64,000 nucleotides of DNA from Candidatus Woesearchaeota archaeon (GCA_018303405.1 JAGVYD010000015.1:26702-90701); one strand, 5' to 3'; shown: positions 8,137-15,677, counted from the first letter of the stretch. Numbers and translations are program-made. The notes: a model not told the origin generated them from the sequence alone.

Positions 8137-8231
8137 TGGCCCCGCCGTGATTTGAACACGGGACCTCACGATTTCTTCGCCTTTTGCAGGGCGTATCAGT
8201 CGTGCGCTCCACCAGACTAAGCTACGGGGCC
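8137..8231 (-). tRNA. tRNA-Ile(GAU) with a 21-nt intron
   Basis: Read on the minus strand: acceptor GGCCCCG paired with CGGGGCC, D-arm GCTT...GAGC, anticodon stem CACGA/TCGTG, loop CTGATA plus A, T-arm CCGTG-TTCAAAT-CACGG, discriminator A. The anticodon arm closes only if 21 nt (about 8173-8193) are removed after position 37, the canonical archaeal intron site. That insert folds into CGCC/GGCG with an 8-nt loop. Anticodon GAT at positions 34-36 gives isoleucine. No CCA is encoded. Confidence 0.85.
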
Positions 8232-8358
8232 AATGTATATCATGTTCTGGTTTACAGTCCTTCGCTTTCCGCAGGAAAGCTGTCCTTTCGGAGAAAGGAC
8301 GTTTTTGGGCTCAATCCTTTTTTTAAGGGATTGCTACGGTTAAGCTATGGTGCCAATG
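8232..8358 (-). repeat. Hairpin element on the 5' side of tRNA-Ile, ending in a degenerate copy of the tRNA 5' end
   Basis: Bases 8340-8358 resemble the tRNA-Ile 5' end and flank (8217-8235) with about 16 of 19 matches. Between them lie hairpins CTTTCC/GGAAAG, GTCCTTTC/GAAAGGAC and CAATCC/GGATTG (8312-8333). The last sits where the tRNA-Asn element has its CAATCTTT/AAAGATTG hairpin. A short reading frame crossing this region runs through both tRNAs and is not a gene. Confidence 0.55.
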
Positions 8359-8365
8359 AATGCAA

Positions 8366-8438
8366 CGCCCCGGGCCAGGATCGAACTGGCGACCTCACGG
8401 TTAACAGCCGTGCGCTCTAACCGCTGAGCTACCGGGGC
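8366..8438 (-). tRNA. tRNA-Asn(GUU)
   Basis: Minus-strand cloverleaf: acceptor GCCCCGG/CCGGGGC, D-arm GCTC...GAGC, anticodon stem CACGG/CCGTG with loop CTGTTAA (anticodon GTT), T-arm GCCAG-TTCGATC-CTGGC, discriminator G. No intron and no encoded CCA. The 16 nt at its 5' end (8424-8439) recur exactly at 8617-8632. Confidence 0.95.
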
Positions 8439-8439
8439 A

Positions 8440-8632
8440 ATTTTTTAACAAAAAATTGCATAAAAAATTGAGGAACACAAGGTTCCTCGACGCGTTTTAC
8501 ATGCAATTCTGATAAACGCTATCGGACCTGTATACGACGCTTACTATCAAATCACCGAGCGAATAGGGCTTTATGCCCTATCTGTTTCTATGCAATCTTT
8601 GTTAAAGATTGCCTGTCTGAGCTACCGGGGCA
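8440..8632 (-). repeat. Hairpin element between tRNA-Asn and a copy of its 5' end
   Basis: Directly after the tRNA 5' end comes an ATTTTTT/AAAAAAT hairpin, then GAGGAAC-(CAAG)-GTTCCTC, the motif GACGCG, about 60 variable bases, ACCGAGCGAATA, a TAGGGC/GCCCTA hairpin with loop TTTAT (8564-8580), a CAATCTTT/AAAGATTG hairpin (8593-8611), and finally 8617-8632, a 16-nt exact copy of the tRNA-Asn 5' end. The layout is that of a small element sitting upstream of the tRNA and carrying the tRNA 5' terminus at its far end. Confidence 0.75.
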
Positions 8633-8828
8633 GATTTTTTAGCAAAAAATCTGGTAAAAAACAAGGGAGACATAAAGTCTCCCGACGCGATTAAATGCCA
8701 ATCATCAAATCTCTGCCGTGAATGTTTGCGACAATCATGTTCGAATCACCGAGCGAATAGGGCTTTATGCCCTCACTGTGCCCACTTTTCTTTTTTAAAC
8801 ACTACCTGTCTGACCGAGGCAGAGGTGA
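8633..8828 (-). repeat. Second copy of the tRNA-Asn-adjacent hairpin element
   Basis: Same order as its neighbour: GATTTTTT/AAAAAATC hairpin (8633-8651), GGGAGAC/GTCTCCC hairpin with ATAAA loop (8665-8683), GACGCGA (8684-8690), AATCACCGAGCGAATA, AGGGC/GCCCT hairpin with TTTAT loop (8759-8773), and an end (8806-8824) resembling the neighbour's tRNA-like end. CTCTGCC at 8711 pairs perfectly with GGCAGAG at 8818, closing a 114-nt sub-unit, which suggests a folded RNA. Confidence 0.7.
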
Positions 8829-8883
8829 CACAGAGGGATTATAAACCGTTTATAAAACTTTTGACATTCTGCCTGGCCAGGAA

Positions 8884-9474
8884 TTAGACAAGGCTGGCAA
8901 TAATGCCTGAAATGCCCTTGGCCATCATCTCAATGGCAACAGCTGTCAGGAACAATCCAAGTATCCTGGAGCTAATGTCAATCAAAGTCGTGTTAATCTT
9001 GCTGATTGCAAAGCCAAACAGGATGAACAACAGCCCAACTATTATGAAAGCATAAGTTATGTTGAAAAAAAGGTGGGAAAACCCAAGCTCATAAGTCTTT
9101 ATCGTGATGAAAGATATGGTTGCCGGGCCGGTCAGCATCGGGGTGGCAATGATAGAAATGGTGCTTTCGACACCAGTCACTTCCCTGTCCCCATTTTTCT
9201 GGGGCCTGATGGTGCTAAGGCCAAGCAGGAGCAGGACAATGCCGCCGGCAATACGGAATGCATCGAGGGATACGCCAAATACCTTGAAAAGCACAGGCCC
9301 GAACATCGCGATTATCAGCGCAACAACATATGCCGTGATGACTGCGCCAACAGCTATCTTGCGGACGTGCATTTTTCTCTTGAATGCAGACATCAAAATC
9401 GGAAAGGAGGACAACGGATTCAACAATACAAAAATCTGAAGCACGAGCGCAGGATTGAGGAAAATGCTATCCAT
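8884..9474 (-). CDS. MarC family integral membrane protein
   Basis: 196 residues from ATG 9474 (MDSIFLNPALVLQIF). Six hydrophobic helices in two sets of three. The family signatures LLNPLSSFPILMS in helix 1 and IATPMLTGPATIS before helix 4 are the repeated NP/GP motifs of MarC/UPF0056 proteins. These are inner-membrane proteins of unsettled function; some relatives are called NAAT amino-acid transporters. An in-frame upstream extension to 9528 lacks family similarity. It stands alone, convergent with the tRNA region. Confidence 0.88.
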   Translation of the reverse strand: MDSIFLNPALVLQIFVLLNPLSSFPILMSAFKRKMHVRKIAVGAVITAYVVALIIAMFGPVLFKVFGVSLDAFRIAGGIVLLLLGLSTIRPQKNGDREVTGVESTISIIATPMLTGPATISFITIKTYELGFSHLFFNITYAFIIVGLLFILFGFAISKINTTLIDISSRILGLFLTAVAIEMMAKGISGIIASLV

Positions 9475-9607
9475 AAGATAACATCCCTCCCCTGTCCAAT
9501 ATTTAAACTTATCCAACTGCAATACCAAACTAATTTATTTCATATAGAAAATCTTTATAAATTGCGCAGGCATCTTATCACTATTGTCATGCAGGACGGT
9601 GGATTTT

Positions 9608-9763
9608 ATGGACCAGGCAACTTGGATGAGGCTTTTCATTTATTTTTGCGTATTTTCAATAGGAATCATAGTTGGCAGGATTAGCATGGCCATGCAATAT
9701 GCAGCCATGGGGCCGGACAAAAACAAGGATAAGCAAGGCAATAGGCCAGCCAAGAAATCATAA
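9608..9763 (+). CDS. Small single-span membrane protein
   Basis: 51 residues: MDQATWMRL, then a hydrophobic helix (FIYFCVFSIGIIVGRI), then a basic, polar tail rich in Lys, Asn and Gln. A Shine-Dalgarno-like GGTGG lies just upstream, and a TATA-like CTTTATAAA at 9553-9561. It ends 26 nt before the helicase-fragment gene and may share a transcript with it. No family recognised. Confidence 0.5.
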   Translation: MDQATWMRLFIYFCVFSIGIIVGRISMAMQYAAMGPDKNKDKQGNRPAKKS

Positions 9764-9789
9764 GCACTTCTTCATTCGGTTTCATTAAA

Positions 9790-11373
9790 ATGCAAAAGAC
9801 AAAGAAAATCGATATCATAAGCCAGGATGGCTCAATCAACCTTGCGCTTGACACGATAAAAATCGGAAAGCAGGCTTTTGTCTTTGTAAATACAAAAAGG
9901 TCAGCTGAAAAATCTGCCGAGGACATCTCCAAGAAAATCAAGGCGCAATCGCCACAGCTTGACCAAATTGCTGAAAAGGCGTTAAAAGCCCTCTCCAGGC
10001 CAACACATCAATGCGAACGCCTGGCGTTCTGCCTGAAAAAAGGCATTGCATTCCACCATGCGGGCCTTGCCGCGGCGCAGCGTGAACTGATAGAGGACGA
10101 ATTCAGGAAAGGAACGGTTAAAATCATCTGCTGCACCCCCACTTTGGCCGCTGGAGTTGACCTGCCTGCATTCAGGGCCATAATCCGCGACCTGAAAAGG
10201 TACGGGCACATGGGGCTGAATTATATCCCAGTCCTTGAATACCTTCAGCAGTCAGGACGGGCAGGAAGGCCGAAGTTTGACAGCTATGGCGAATCCGTGG
10301 TTGTCACATCCTCCCAGGCAGAAAAGGAAAGGATTATTGAAAAGTATGTGAAAGGGGAGCCGGAGGAAATTTACTCCAAGCTTGCTGTTGAGCCTGTTCT
10401 AAGGACATACCTCCTCAGCCTAATCTCTGCAAATTTCATGAGCAACAAGTCGCGGATCTATGAATTTTTCTCAAAGACATTTTGGGCAATGCAGTATTCT
10501 GACATTGAAAAGCTGAACGCAATAATTGACCGAATGCTTGACCAGCTGGAGGAGTGGGATTTTATCCTCGCCAGCACAAGCAAAAAGGATGATTTTATTT
10601 CAGCATCCGACCTGGGCGCCAATGACGGGAGAATCACAGCAACACCCATTGGAAAAAGGGTAGCAGAGCTTTACATTGACCCGTACACTGCAAATTACAT
10701 CATTACGAACCTCAAGAAAAGCAATTCCATTAAGCCCAATGATTTTTCACTCCTGCACCTGGTGTGCAATACCCTGGAAATGCGGCCGCTATTGAGGGCC
10801 AGGAACAAGGATATTGAGATAATCAATGAAACCCTGGTCAAGTTCCAGAACAGCCTGCTGGAAAAAGAGCCGAGCCTTTTCGAGCCGGAATACGAGGATT
10901 ACCTTTCGTCAATTAAGACAGCCATGTTCATGAATGACTGGATTGATGAAAAGGATGAAGAGCATCTGCTGGAATCCTATGACATCAGGCCGGGGGAAAT
11001 AAAGGCAAAGCTGGACACGGGCGATTGGCTGTTGTACGCAACAGAGGAGCTTTCGAGGATGCTGCAATTCAACGAAGCCCTGCGCCAGGTCAGGAAAACA
11101 AGATACAGGCTAAGATATGGGATAAAGGAGGAATTATTCTCCCTTGTCAGGCTGCAGGGAATTGGCAGGGCAAGGGCGCGGCTGCTTTTCAACAACAAGA
11201 TAAAGGACCTTCTGGATGTCCGGAATGCCGACCTTTCCACCATGAAATACCTGCTAGGCGAGAAAATCGCACTGAGCGTCAAAAAGCAGGTTGGCCAGGA
11301 CTTTGAAAAATTGCCTGTAAAAGGGGGGAAGCGAAAAGGGCAGATAGCGCTTCAGGATTATAACGAGAAATAA
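9790..11373 (+). CDS. Hel308-family helicase lacking the first RecA domain
   Basis: 527 residues that begin about 25 residues before motif IV (QAFVFVNTKRSAEKSAE) and run to the end of a Hel308-type superfamily 2 helicase. Present are FHHAGL, motif V region CTPTLAAGVDLPA, motif VI QQSGRAGRPKFD, the winged-helix region, the long ratchet-helix domain, and a C-terminal HhH-like segment (LQGIGRARARLLF). Full Hel308 is about 700 residues; the missing 200 hold Walker A, DEAH and motif III. No upstream frame supplies them. It could be a relic, a split gene with the other half elsewhere, or a non-ATPase DNA-binding remnant. The body is intact, with no stops. Confidence 0.85.
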   Translation: MQKTKKIDIISQDGSINLALDTIKIGKQAFVFVNTKRSAEKSAEDISKKIKAQSPQLDQIAEKALKALSRPTHQCERLAFCLKKGIAFHHAGLAAAQRELIEDEFRKGTVKIICCTPTLAAGVDLPAFRAIIRDLKRYGHMGLNYIPVLEYLQQSGRAGRPKFDSYGESVVVTSSQAEKERIIEKYVKGEPEEIYSKLAVEPVLRTYLLSLISANFMSNKSRIYEFFSKTFWAMQYSDIEKLNAIIDRMLDQLEEWDFILASTSKKDDFISASDLGANDGRITATPIGKRVAELYIDPYTANYIITNLKKSNSIKPNDFSLLHLVCNTLEMRPLLRARNKDIEIINETLVKFQNSLLEKEPSLFEPEYEDYLSSIKTAMFMNDWIDEKDEEHLLESYDIRPGEIKAKLDTGDWLLYATEELSRMLQFNEALRQVRKTRYRLRYGIKEELFSLVRLQGIGRARARLLFNNKIKDLLDVRNADLSTMKYLLGEKIALSVKKQVGQDFEKLPVKGGKRKGQIALQDYNEK

Positions 11374-11416
11374 GCCACAAAACAAAAGATAAAAGAAAAA
11401 ATGAAAAGTCCCTCAA

Positions 11417-11704
11417 TCAGAAACTTCTTTCCGGCCTGTGCTTGGGAAAGCACTCCTTGCAATAAACTGGCCTGCCTTCTGTTGGCTTGAATGGCACTTC
11501 TGCTTCATTGCCGCAATCAGAGCAAGTGACTTTATGCATTTCCCTTGGGCCTCTGTTGAATCCGCCGCCCCGGCCTCCGCCGCCAAATCCGCCTGGTCCT
11601 CTTGAACCGCCTCTGAATCCTCCACCACCATGGCTTCGGCCTCCGCCAAATCCACCGCCTCTGGAGCCTCCGCCCCTATGTCCTTCGCTATTTCCAAATC
11701 CCAT
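11417..11704 (-). CDS. Gly/Arg-rich protein with C-terminal four-Cys zinc finger
   Basis: 95 residues. The first 57 are a low-complexity RGG-like tail of Gly with Arg, Phe and Ser. The last 38 form a zinc finger: CSDCGNEAEVPFKP then YCKECFPKHR, i.e. CxxC-x17-CxxC. Proteins with this finger are widespread in DPANN archaea and CPR bacteria. The combination of RGG-type tail and finger suggests RNA or single-stranded nucleic-acid binding. It is convergent with the helicase fragment. The overlapping 121-residue frame (11413-11778) is a low-complexity shadow. Confidence 0.8.
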   Translation of the reverse strand: MGFGNSEGHRGGGSRGGGFGGGRSHGGGGFRGGSRGPGGFGGGGRGGGFNRGPREMHKVTCSDCGNEAEVPFKPTEGRPVYCKECFPKHRPERSF

Positions 11705-11825
11705 CTTATATCACTTGTTCCTCCTAGCAATGGGCATACTGTGCCCTGCTGTGCAGAATTTGCATTATTCAATTGCATTATTCCGCTATATTCGGCTAGT
11801 TGTGCTTCGGATATTTAAAGGATAT

Positions 11826-11834
11826 CTTTTTATA
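11826..11834 (+). promoter_or_regulatory. TATA box for the HAD hydrolase gene
   Basis: CTTTTTATA lies 22-30 nt before ATG 11856, predicting a leaderless mRNA. Confidence 0.5.
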
Positions 11835-11855
11835 CCAGTTATCGAGAATAATCTT

Positions 11856-12470
11856 ATGGAAAAAAGGCCAACTGCTATAAAAGGGATTATCTTTGACTGG
11901 GGAGGGGTGCTTTACAAATCCCCTGCATATACCAGGGACATGTATATTGCAAGGAAACTGAAATTGGATTTTCGCTCTGTGCAATCGGCCGTGGCTGCAA
12001 ATTATCCTGGCCTCGGCACCGGCAGGCTGACAATTAAGGAGTTTTGGAAACGCGTTGCAAGAGAAATCCCAAATGCGCCCTCTCTGAATTTTTCATGGGC
12101 GAAGGCAACCAGATATAATTTTCCCACTATTCCTGCGATGCATAGACTTGTGGCAAGCCTAAGGAAAAAAGGATACACCGTGGCATTGCTCTCAAATACG
12201 GAAAGGGCCTTAGTTCGCATTTATGCAAAAAAACTCAGAAAAATGTTTGACCAGGTTTTCTTTTCATGCAATCTCGGCCTGATAAAGCCTGATCCGCGGA
12301 TATATCAGCTGGCATTGAAAAAGCTGAACATAAGTCCATCAGAGGCTGTTTTTATCGATGACAAAAAGGAGTGCACTGATGGCGCAGCGAGAATTGGCAT
12401 CAAAACCATTCTCTACAAGAGTCCGAGGCAGGTCAAAAGGCTGCTTAAGGCTTGTGGAGTAAAATTCTGA
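11856..12470 (+). CDS. HAD-superfamily hydrolase
   Basis: 204 residues. HAD motif I is FDWGGVLY (the family's first Asp kept, second replaced by Gly-Gly as in the G-G-V-L subgroup). Motif II is LLSNTE, motif III Lys lies in GLIKPDPRIY, and motif IV is VFIDDKKEC. The helical cap sits between motifs I and II. It is related to the GGVL-type HADs that include epoxide-hydrolase N-domain and phosphatase-like enzymes. Substrate unknown. ATG 11856 is set by motif I near the N terminus and the TATA box. Confidence 0.85.
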   Translation: MEKRPTAIKGIIFDWGGVLYKSPAYTRDMYIARKLKLDFRSVQSAVAANYPGLGTGRLTIKEFWKRVAREIPNAPSLNFSWAKATRYNFPTIPAMHRLVASLRKKGYTVALLSNTERALVRIYAKKLRKMFDQVFFSCNLGLIKPDPRIYQLALKKLNISPSEAVFIDDKKECTDGAARIGIKTILYKSPRQVKRLLKACGVKF

Positions 12471-12501
12471 AAATACAAGAAATTATTTTTTCCATATTAT
12501 C

Positions 12502-13629
12502 TCATGTGCATACACTATCAATTTTTCCCTGCTTTATCGCTTCCTTGATTTCCATTGCTATCCTGTCGCCGAAGCTGATTTCCCTTCGATGCAGGTATTC
12601 CCCATAGGGCGTGAATTTTGTCCCCGGGCTTCCAGGCATTCGCATGGAAACGTCAAAAATAACGAAATCCTCTTTGCCTTCCTCGGCAATGACCGCGCCC
12701 TGCAGGGCGAATGGCCCGATTATGCCAGGCGGGCTGGCCTTCTTGGTCGCTGCCACAAACCTTTCCCCCAATCCAAATGCCTTTTCGAGAAGGGATTCCT
12801 TCATTGTGACTGCTATGTGGCCAGTCTCAATGTATTTGGGCCTCATGTACTTGAGCACTTCAAGCTGCTCTTCCGCAGGCAGCCTTAAAATGCCATCGAG
12901 ATTTGTCTGCCTTCTCGTGTCTGTGCCCAGCAATTCAAGCTCATCTGAAAGCGGCGAATAGAAGAAATTCAGGTTTATATGCGCGCCGACAATGTATTCC
13001 TCAATGACCGCAAGGTCAAGAGCTTTCTTGGTTATCACCCTGTTCCTGATAAGGTCTTCTGACTTTTTCCTGAAGTCCTGCGCATCCTTCACAAAAAAGA
13101 ATGCCCTTTCATAGCCTCTCGCCGCTTCTGCGACCTTCACGATTGCAAGCCTGTCAATCTGTTCCGGGCTGTCAAATATTTTTGGAATCCTGATATTGGC
13201 CTGCCTCAGAATCTCATACTGGTTATTGGGCACATGGCGCTCCTCGAGCCTTACCATTGGCCTTGTGCCGAAAATCGGTACCTTGAAGTCATTCATAATA
13301 TCCTCAAATTTGCAGTACACCCAAAAATACCTGTTGTGGATGAAAATTGTGTTGAGCTTCCGGAGCTTTTCCTGGACTTCAGGCATTGTTATGTCGGAAA
13401 ACTTGTCAACAAGAATTATTTCGTCGATGATTCCCCTGCTGTCCCGCGCCCTGAAATACTTTGAATAAGTCTTTTCCCTTCCTCTCTGGCAAACAGCCAC
13501 TGTCCTGAAGCCGAGCTTTTTTGCCCCTGAGGAAATGTCAAGGGCTGAGTGCCCGCCAAGAACGCCAATGCTGATGTTATTTTTATCGTACTTTGCAAGA
13601 ACCTGCTTAATGTCTTCATGCCTTATCAT
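12502..13629 (-). CDS. purP: PurP-family AICAR formyl ligase paralog 1
   Basis: 375 residues. PurP ligates formate to AICAR using ATP to give FAICAR, the archaeal replacement for folate-dependent PurH transformylase. Visible are the N-terminal GVLGGHSALDIS strand-loop, IFGTRPMVRLEERH, ATP-grasp elements (LAIVKVAEAARGYERAFFF and VIEEYIVGAHINLNFFYSP, quoted in part), GIIGPFALQGA and FDVSMRMPGSPGT near the end. It starts inside the upstream purP copy (4-nt ATGA overlap), so they form an operon. It differs from the copy upstream in the loop after the ATP-binding strand, suggesting one copy may have another role. Confidence 0.88.
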   Translation of the reverse strand: MIRHEDIKQVLAKYDKNNISIGVLGGHSALDISSGAKKLGFRTVAVCQRGREKTYSKYFRARDSRGIIDEIILVDKFSDITMPEVQEKLRKLNTIFIHNRYFWVYCKFEDIMNDFKVPIFGTRPMVRLEERHVPNNQYEILRQANIRIPKIFDSPEQIDRLAIVKVAEAARGYERAFFFVKDAQDFRKKSEDLIRNRVITKKALDLAVIEEYIVGAHINLNFFYSPLSDELELLGTDTRRQTNLDGILRLPAEEQLEVLKYMRPKYIETGHIAVTMKESLLEKAFGLGERFVAATKKASPPGIIGPFALQGAVIAEEGKEDFVIFDVSMRMPGSPGTKFTPYGEYLHRREISFGDRIAMEIKEAIKQGKIDSVCT

Positions 13630-14654
13630 CCCAGCACCTCTTTTAGCCTGCCCTGCTGGATGGCTGTCTTGATTTCCCTGGCAATCCTCCTTCCTGTGCT
13701 CATTGGCTCCTTATACCTAAGCTGAGTGTATGGGGAGCCCATGATATAGGGGTTTGTGCCAGCCACAATCCTGGCCGAAATCTCAAATATGACAAAATGC
13801 ATTTCAGGGGTGATGACGCCTTCGAGCGCAAATGGCCCGAACAGGCCGGGCGCGGCTATTTTCTTGGAACGGGCAACGACTTTCTCCCCCATCTCGAAAA
13901 TCTCGGGCAAAAGGCTTTCCCGGACAACAACCGGCGTGTTCCCAACAACAACATAGCTTGGGTCGACTTTGGGCAAGGCAATCTGGTCTCTCGCCGAGAT
14001 GCGGCCTATTGAATCCACATTGCTTTCATACCTTACATCAAACCCCATGACTTCCAATTCATTGGTCAGCTGCGAATGAAAATAATGGGTGTACATTGGA
14101 ACGCCGATAATGTATTCCTGGATAACATATTTCCTTGTTTCCGGGTGCTGCGCTATTTTTGCCCTGAAATCCTTTTCATCCTTGGCCAGGAAATATCCCT
14201 TGCCTCCGGCCGCGCCGTGGAACTTGACTATTACCGCCCTGTCAATGTCCCTGGGGTCGCGAAAAATCTTGGGTATTTTGATTCCAGCGTCCTTGAGCCA
14301 TTTTCTCTGCATATCCCTGTCAGCTTCCCAGTCCAACACATGCTTGTTCCCATAATATGGCAGCTTGAGCTTTTTCACATTGTCCATGCCGACATATTCT
14401 ATAAATGACGCATGCGGGACTAAGATTGCATTTTTTTTCTCAAGCTGCGGGACTATTTTCAGGAAATCCTTGTAAGAATCAAGCATGATGTATTCATCAG
14501 CCACATTGAATGACTTGTACGGCCTTTCCTTGCCCTTGACACAGATGCAGATATTTTTGAAGCCTTCGTCCCTGGCACCTTTCAGGATCTGCAGGGCGGA
14601 ATGAGAACCAAGCGTTGCTATCCTATAATCCTTAAAACTCTTTTTCTGCACCAT
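13626..14654 (-). CDS. purP: PurP-family AICAR formyl ligase paralog 2
   Basis: 342 residues, first gene of the purP pair. Motifs: IATLGSHSALQILKGA, YYGNKHVLDWEADRD, the glycine-rich ATP-grasp loop KFHGAAGGKGYFL, QEYIIGVPMYTHYFHS, GLFGPFALEG and FEISARIVAGTNPY. The intact HGAAGGKG loop and the G-T-N-P signature match characterised PurP enzymes more closely than the downstream paralog, so this is the better candidate for the true AICAR formyl ligase. The minus-strand leader before 14654 has a TATA-like stretch (tttataaag). Confidence 0.92.
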   Translation of the reverse strand: MVQKKSFKDYRIATLGSHSALQILKGARDEGFKNICICVKGKERPYKSFNVADEYIMLDSYKDFLKIVPQLEKKNAILVPHASFIEYVGMDNVKKLKLPYYGNKHVLDWEADRDMQRKWLKDAGIKIPKIFRDPRDIDRAVIVKFHGAAGGKGYFLAKDEKDFRAKIAQHPETRKYVIQEYIIGVPMYTHYFHSQLTNELEVMGFDVRYESNVDSIGRISARDQIALPKVDPSYVVVGNTPVVVRESLLPEIFEMGEKVVARSKKIAAPGLFGPFALEGVITPEMHFVIFEISARIVAGTNPYIMGSPYTQLRYKEPMSTGRRIAREIKTAIQQGRLKEVLG

Positions 14655-14778
14655 ATCGGAAAGAAGGGCGCTTTATTTATAAAGATTGCTCTGGCTTGAA
14701 CCACACCCTGGGGCCCATAATCAATCAAATCATGTTTGTCTCATACAATGGGGGGCATGGCTTGGTTGAGTTGGAAAC

Positions 14779-14787
14779 TTTTATATA
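14779..14787 (+). promoter_or_regulatory. TATA box for the DUF457-like gene
   Basis: TTTTATATA centred about 29 nt before ATG 14812, predicting a leaderless or near-leaderless transcript. Confidence 0.5.
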
Positions 14788-14811
14788 CAAACCCGAAAAA
14801 CAATTGTTATC

Positions 14812-15294
14812 ATGGTGGACACATTTGCGCACGGGCTTTGGAGCTTCATAATCTTCAGGAAACTTCCCAATCCACAGATGTGGCTGGCCATATTCTTTGG
14901 TGTCATGCCTGACCTGTTGTCCTGGACTATTTACCTGTTCCATAACCTGTTTACAAAAGGGTTCAGGTTCGGCCCGCCGAATCTCGCGCAAATCCCGCAT
15001 TGGGTTTTTGTGCTCTATGGCATCACACACAGCTTGTTCGTGTTCGGCGCAACAATCGGTATTGTTTACTTGGTATTGGGGAGCATTCCAGCATTTCTCT
15101 GGGCCTGGCTGATCCATATACTTATTGACATACCGACGCACAGCAGGGAATTCCTGCCAACACCTTTCCTATGGCCTGTTTCTGACTGGTATTTCCCGGG
15201 CATAAGCTGGGGCACTCCGTGGATAATGGCGCTGAACTGGGGAGGCATTATTGTTGCATTAATCTATATTTATTTTTTCCAGAAATTGGCGTAA
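14812..15294 (+). CDS. Membrane-bound metal-dependent hydrolase-like protein (YdjM/DUF457 type)
   Basis: 160 residues, four or five membrane helices. It opens with DTFAHGLWSFIIF, continues with FGVMPDLLSW, ITHSLFVF and LIHILIDIPTHSRE. The spaced His and Asp residues at helix ends (AHG, PD, THS, HxxxDxPTHS) are the signature of this family, whose founder YdjM is a LexA-controlled inner-membrane protein. The presumed hydrolase activity is not proven for any close relative. Confidence 0.75.
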   Translation: MVDTFAHGLWSFIIFRKLPNPQMWLAIFFGVMPDLLSWTIYLFHNLFTKGFRFGPPNLAQIPHWVFVLYGITHSLFVFGATIGIVYLVLGSIPAFLWAWLIHILIDIPTHSREFLPTPFLWPVSDWYFPGISWGTPWIMALNWGGIIVALIYIYFFQKLA

Positions 15295-15332
15295 CAAAAA
15301 GAAATTGGTGTAACAAAATTTCGAGCTCTGGA

Positions 15333-15677
15333 TCATTTCCTTGTCTTTCTTCTCGCCTTCCGCTCTTTCACGTAGGGAAACCGCATGATGTTCTTGCATT
15401 TCATGCAGAAATAGACAACCTTGCCTTCATGGGTCCGTATTCTGCAGTTCTTGCCTGGCATGAAAAAGCTGTGGCATCTTCTGCAGAACTTTCGCTTGAG
15501 CTCGTTGGGCAGCCTGACCTTGTATTTCATGGCGATTTTCCTGGCAAGGAAAACATAGCGGTCTGATAGTTTTGGGTCATAACTGAATATATTTTTAGCC
15601 TCGCCAAATAGGATGATAATCCTTTCCAATGCGATTTTCCTGAATTTTGCGGCCTTGTCTTTGTATGCTCGTTTCAT
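15333..15677 (-). CDS. rnp4: Ribonuclease P protein component 4 (Rpp21/Rpr2)
   Basis: 114 residues, basic throughout. N-terminal helices (KRAYKDKAAKFRKIALERI) precede a zinc ribbon with Cys pairs CRRC and, later, CMKC; the R-x-R-T-H segment sits between them. This matches archaeal Rpp21, which pairs with Rpp29 on the specificity domain of RNase P RNA to remove tRNA 5' leaders. Relevant here because the nearby tRNAs carry unusual upstream hairpin elements. The C terminus is Arg/Lys-rich (ERKARRKTRK). It is convergent with the DUF457-like gene. Confidence 0.9.
   Translation of the reverse strand: MKRAYKDKAAKFRKIALERIIILFGEAKNIFSYDPKLSDRYVFLARKIAMKYKVRLPNELKRKFCRRCHSFFMPGKNCRIRTHEGKVVYFCMKCKNIMRFPYVKERKARRKTRK

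Noticed and set aside
8184..8420. Reading frame crossing both tRNA genes.
   Set aside because: It runs through tRNA-Ile and tRNA-Asn and the hairpin element between them, so it cannot be a protein gene in the usual sense.
8005..8828. Possible CRISPR array because of repeated units near the tRNAs.
   Set aside because: Repeats are irregular in size, internally structured and bounded by tRNA ends; there are no equal spacers, no leader and no cas genes.
9073..9684. Plus-strand frame overlapping marC.
   Set aside because: It is antisense to marC, which has complete family motifs and hydrophobic pattern.
11413..11778. 121-residue frame overlapping the Gly-rich zinc-finger gene.
   Set aside because: Ala/Glu/Asp-biased low-complexity shadow of the Gly-rich gene; the other frame keeps the CxxC-x17-CxxC finger.
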